From: Combretum micranthum
Taxonomy: Eukaryota > Streptophyta > Magnoliopsida > Myrtales > Combretaceae
DNA length: 64,000 bases
Assembly (NCBI GenBank): GCA_024138025.1
Contig: JAMXBD010000428.1
Coordinates: forward strand, 248,001-312,000
Reading direction: 5' to 3'
Position 1 is the first letter of the stretch, and every line of letters starts with the position of its first letter. The notes below the pieces were generated by a model that made no database searches, was not told the DNA's origin, and saw nothing but the letters and a program-made list of their open reading frames with translations. This document shows positions 60,176 through 64,000 of the stretch, piece after piece. A program made the position numbers and the translations under genes.

Positions 60176-60403
60176 TGAGCATATAAGTTACATGTGGAAA
60201 ATACAATTGTATTTATAATTTGTAATTAATTTTCTAATTTCTCGGACTAATTAAGGTTGTCTTATTCCAATCTATCAAAAAAATATATCTATTTAATTTA
60301 TAGATGTTGGTTGTTTTATTTGCACATGCATAGCAAATGTGTTATCTGCTTGTACTCTTATATATATTATGATATCATATTTGTAGTATTATATACAATA
60401 GCT

Positions 60404-61624
60404 AGGATAAATACACAAGAAGTGCCTATACTATCAGTTTTTGGCAATTTAGTGCCTAATCTTACATTTTTAGTGATATGTGCTTATTATTTTAATTTTT
60501 TTGGTGTTAAATTTGGTTTCAATTTAGCGTCTTTGTTAATAGAAAATAGTTACGTTATTTTACTTTTTCATGTTTGTTCTCTTGTTTTGATTACGTTTTG
60601 TGTTTGTTAACTCATTCAAAATGGACCATCAACAATATCTATTTTCAAAATATAAAAAAAATGAAAAAATAGGGAATTCTACCTAAGAAAAACGATGACT
60701 TTTAATAATATGATTTTTAAGTTTAATTAATAATTTTTAAATAATTGCAACATGAACCTTCCAACAATAACAAATTTACATTCATACAGTATCCTATTTA
60801 CTAATAATGGAATTACAAAATTTGAAAAATCAACATTTTAATACTAGTAGAAACACAACAAAATATTATATCATTATAAGAAAATTGACATTTAAAGACA
60901 TAATACTACAATAAAAAATTAAAGTTCTATCTCTATAGATAAAATTAGTGGCGATAATTTAGTATTATCATTTTTTTTCTTTTTTTGCGATAGAAACTTA
61001 CTTTTTATTTCTAAAACTTAGTTTCCCTGTAGTATATTATGTGAAAGTGTATTATTCGACAAATAAGAAAAATTACAATTCAAGATTAAATCACATATGG
61101 TATGTAACTTATAACAATTTTAAATTTTACATTATTCAAATAGTTCGAGGACGTATATGAGATCCTGCTTTTGAATATATGCACATTCTACAAGCTTTCC
61201 AACAATATAAAATTTGTTATATTGAACGTCATATTCAAAAGTGATGCATGGTGAGAAAATTGAGACAGATAACTTTCTTCTTATTTTGAAATCAATATAT
61301 CAACTCAAAAGGTCAAATGTTAATTTTTGATAAATAATAATTCTTAACAAAGTATGATCAATTAAGAATAATATATAAATTAAGTTAAATACATTAAGTG
61401 AGAAAGTTCATATATTAATTTTTAATAAATTAAGTGGTGCTTAAAGTATAGCTGTCAAATGTAATAAAAAATAAAGTACAAACAATAAAATTAAAAAAAA
61501 AATTAACATCCATTAACAAAGATACTAAATTGAAATTGAATTAAAAGAACAACAACTAAATCACTAAAAATAAAAGTCCAAATACTAAATTGCCAAAAAT
61601 TGATAGTGCAATCATAAATAGTCT
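60404..61624. mobile_element. 1.2-kb foldback element
   Basis: The left arm (60,404-60,548) and the inverted right arm (about 61,484-61,624) share ACTATCAxTTTTTGGCAATTTAGT, TTTTTAGTGAT, TTTCAATTTAG and GTCTTTGTTAAT in order. About 930 bases of AT-rich sequence without coding lie between. The open frame at 60,257-60,610 simply reads through the left arm. Confidence 0.6.
60842..61034. mobile_element. short CACTA-like MITE nested in the foldback (tentative)
   Basis: Left end TACTAGTAGAAAC and, inverted, right end TACTACAGGGAAAC resemble the CACTA superfamily termini (CACTAGTAGAAA / CACTACAAGAAA) with the first base changed. Internal phrases such as GTGGCGATAATTTAG and TTGCGATAGAAACT occur in related orientation. 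The three-base duplication is not convincing. Confidence 0.35.
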
Positions 61625-61998
61625 TATAACACCATATATAGATAGCACAATTACTATATAATACATAATAATATAAAACGTACATATAGTGTTGTAACAT
61701 CTACAACTATATGCCATATACAGAATATATATGGTATTATAGCATTATATTTACATAGTATTATAACTCTAAATATATGTAATATGTTAAATATGCTTAC
61801 AATTATACATGATATATGTAATCCATTTTGTACGCTAGTAATAGATCAATAATTGAACATGTTAATTTTGTTGTAAGTTTTAACATTTTAATTTAACAAT
61901 GATGCAATATTATATTGTATATATGCTTTTTACATGTTCAAATTTTATTTTTGTTACGATTTAATTATATATAAATGTGTATATATATATGCACACAC
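61625..61998. other. AT-rich sequence, no feature recognised
   Basis: TATA-rich filler only. Confidence 0.5.
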
Positions 61999-62756
61999 TT
62001 GTGGATAAACATATCCATGGGTCAGGTCAAGTCAAGACCCCATCCGAATCCAAAACCCCTTAAGGTTAGGTAGGTTTAGGTCGGTAGGCTCGCTGAGTTA
62101 GGGGTCAGCTGGGACAAGTCAAACTCGTACTTTAAAAAAAATTAAAGAAAGAGAAATTCTTAAATTTAAATTAAATTTTAAACCTTAAATATAAAACAAA
62201 CTTAAGAATATCCTACTCTTTAGCCTATATTTATTTAATTATATTAAGAATGTGCAATTATTCATACACAAGCACATCTTTGTTAAATTGAAATATTATT
62301 AATGTGAGACTATAATAACACTCTAAAAGAGTAAAATTTATAAATAAAAAAAAAGTCTCACATTATTTAAATATAAGCTTCTTCTGTTAATAGAACTCGA
62401 TAAAAAGTATGAGATGTCATTTTGAATTGTACTTACTACATGTGTTGTAATCAACGATGTATTGATTATTGTGAATAGATAATCACTGATTTCTATTCAC
62501 ATCGAAATTAACCTAAATGTGAAATGTTATTTATTCTTTTAAACCTCCCTACTATTTTATATTCTATATTTATTTTTATTTCACATTTTGATAATAAATA
62601 ATATATTTTTATTTTTTTAAAAAATTATATAGGACCTAATTAGATGTACTAGTTCCACGGATATACACAACAAGTCCAAATGTTGAGTCAAACCCGACTT
62701 GCCAGGTGGGTCCAAGGGCAAACCTAATGTAGTTGAGTCAAGTCGAGTACATCATT
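61999..62756. repeat. hAT-like non-autonomous repeat (tentative)
   Basis: GC-richer arms (about 61,999-62,125 with GGTCAGGTCAAGTCAAG and AGGTTTAGGTCGG; about 62,636-62,756 with CGACTTGCCAGGTGGG and GTTGAGTCAAGTCGAG) surround an AT-rich core with ATGTGAGACTATAATAACAC and AGTCTCACATTA. The core phrase recurs in the repeats at about 7.86 and 11.05 kb. Confidence 0.4.
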
Positions 62757-62877
62757 ACATCCGAAGATCAAGAACATTATAGACTACAAAGACAACCTAG
62801 ATGGATAAAAGAAACAACAAACTAATAGTCACATAACATAAATAACAAGATCTGCTAAGATCCTACTTGTATATGTG

Positions 62878-63177
62878 TTTATATAAATAGAATAGAGAGA
62901 AGGGGAAAACCATCTTTGGGCCCCAAAAATAAAAATGTCCTTTGAGACTTAAGAGTCTGGGGTGCTTGAATTCACCATAAACACAACCTGTAAGTAAAAT
63001 ACATGAGAGTCGGTATCATAGACACAACTAGCGAAGAAGAAAGTATAGAAAGCTAAGGTTTGACTTATTTTGCTTATTCATATGAGTAAAGAGAGGCAAA
63101 AGAGAGAACTCTAGAAAGATAGACCCTTATATATTAAGGATTAAAGTGGGCTAGGCAAAAGGAATTGAGAAACAACA
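62878..63177 (+). repeat. 3' part of a 5' LTR (start not found)
   Basis: A TATATAAATA promoter-like box at about 62,879 is followed by about 290 bases that end GAGAAACAACA, directly before a primer-site-like sequence and a gag reading. The U3 part and the LTR start cannot be set because the partner LTR lies outside the window. Confidence 0.5.
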
Positions 63178-63195
63178 TTTGGTGCTCCCGTTGAC
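63178..63195 (+). other. putative primer-binding site
   Basis: TTTGGTGCTCCCGTTGAC follows the CA end of the LTR. I recognise its position and shape (similar TTTGGTGCT starts occur in other plant gypsy elements) but do not assign the tRNA. Confidence 0.45.
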
Positions 63196-63235
63196 TTTGA
63201 GTTCTTAAAGTTCACAATTCTTGAAATTGTGGTAT

Positions 63236-64000
63236 ATGGCACCTAAGACAAGAAACATGACATTAAATGAAAATTTGGAGAAATTACAATCCACTATTAA
63301 TCAAGAAATGGATAGAAAGTTGGTTGCATTGATGGAGGAAGTTAAATAAACTATGAGTAATAGTTTATCAACTATTGGGAACCATACTCAAACATTATCA
63401 TCACAACAATCCAATGGAGCTGAGTCATTGCATTCCAATAGAGATAATTCAAATTTTATTCTTAAGGGCATTAAACTTAAGATTCCCAAGCTCAATGGTG
63501 AGGATGTGTTGGGTTGTTCAAGACTCAACGTTTCTTCAATTTTCACAAAGTGCTTGTTGAAGAGAATCACCATAGCTGCATTTACATTAGAGGACAAGGC
63601 ATTAGAATGGTATGAATCATTAGAGAATAATAAGAAAATTACTACTTGGGATGCATTTAAAGTAACGATAGAGGATAGGTTCGGACCTTGTGAATATGAT
63701 GGTATACAATGCCAATTATCTAAACTTTTACAAAGATCTTCTGTAGAAGATTATTAGTGAAAGTTTGAGGCACTTTCCAACAGAATTGTTGGACTTTTAG
63801 ATAGTTTCTTACTAAGTTGTTTCATTTCAGGTCTTAAACCTAATTTAAATCGGGAACTGCATATTGCACGGCCTCTATATATGTTACAAGCTATTTCTTA
63901 GCTAAGCTACATGAGACCAAATTTCTTGACCAACATTCTTTCGAAACCTCAAACACATTGCCATCACCTATACACAGACCTTAAATGCTCAAACACAGAC
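63236..64000 (+). pseudogene. Ty3/gypsy gag, decayed, cut by the window edge
   Basis: From the ATG at 63,236 a frame reads MAPKTRNMTLNENLEKL, interrupted by TAA at 63,347-63,349. The same frame continues to 63,757 with the gag capsid blocks LKIPKLNGED (the P-K-x-x-G box), ITIAAFTLEDKALEWYESL and TTWDAFKVTIEDRFGP. After TAG-TGA at 63,755-63,760 it continues KFEALSNRIVGLLDSFLLSCF and ISGLKPNLNREL, the conserved F-I-S-G-L-K-P block of chromovirus gag, with another TAG near 63,893. A stretch between NGED and the A-A-F box appears shortened. The rest of the element is beyond 64,000. Confidence 0.8.

Noticed and set aside
60257..60610. 117-codon plus-strand frame with hydrophobic stretches
   Set aside because: It runs through the left arm of the foldback element and a TATA-rich stretch; apparent membrane segments reflect T-rich codons.
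1..64000. A novel defence, biosynthetic or multi-gene system
   Set aside because: Apart from the single PPR gene, all protein-like text belongs to known LTR-retroelement domains. I found no gene cluster, and the most unusual objects are the non-autonomous elements reported above.

Overview
The window is nuclear DNA from a flowering plant, probably a eudicot. It is very AT-rich, full of TA microsatellites and dispersed transposable elements, and has one intron-containing gene of the plant P-class PPR family. I see no rRNA, tRNA, CRISPR array or bacterial-type gene. Most of the 64 kb is transposon sequence of different ages.

Left third (1 to about 21 kb): mostly AT-rich sequence without genes. 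It holds a Mutator-type MITE with an 8-bp target duplication (4273-4543), a foldback-like GGAACC repeat (about 7.56-8.24 kb), a small pol-less LTR element on the minus strand that keeps gag remnants (8240-9978), a decayed Tat/Athila-type gag-protease relic (about 12.6-15.1 kb) carrying an hAT-like repeat, and a possible solo copia LTR (about 15.9-17.35 kb).

Middle (21,053-34,037): a 13-kb LTR element on the plus strand. Its LTRs are unusually long (3.8 and 4.5 kb) and old, with an initiator-Met primer site and a polypurine tract. The 4.7-kb interior holds two gag-like zinc-knuckle regions and no recognisable protease, reverse transcriptase, RNase H or integrase. It looks like a non-autonomous, gag-only element of the Tekay/Del or LARD/TR-GAG kind. 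A related LTR-like segment lies on the minus strand at about 35.2-37.56 kb.

34-45.6 kb: gene-poor, with hAT-like, foldback and Mutator-type non-autonomous elements.

45,666-51,304: a young, structurally complete Ty3/gypsy chromovirus on the minus strand, most like the Reina lineage. It has 524/543-bp LTRs about 1.3% different, a TAAAA target duplication, PBS, PPT, gag, PR, RT-RNaseH, integrase and chromodomain, but its reading frame is broken by several short deletions, mostly in base runs.

57,112-58,876 (minus): the only host gene, a two-exon PPR gene closely resembling Arabidopsis At1g60770, with telo-box and site II promoter motifs. The 3' 600 bp carry five small deletions in short repeats. 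The same signature appears in the nearby young retroelement, so incompletely corrected sequence is as likely as a pseudogene.

59-64 kb: another Mutator-type MITE with a 9-bp duplication, a four-unit tandem array of about 105 bp, a foldback element with a nested CACTA-like insert, an hAT-like repeat, and the 5' end of a decayed gypsy element (gag at 63,236 onward) cut by the window edge.
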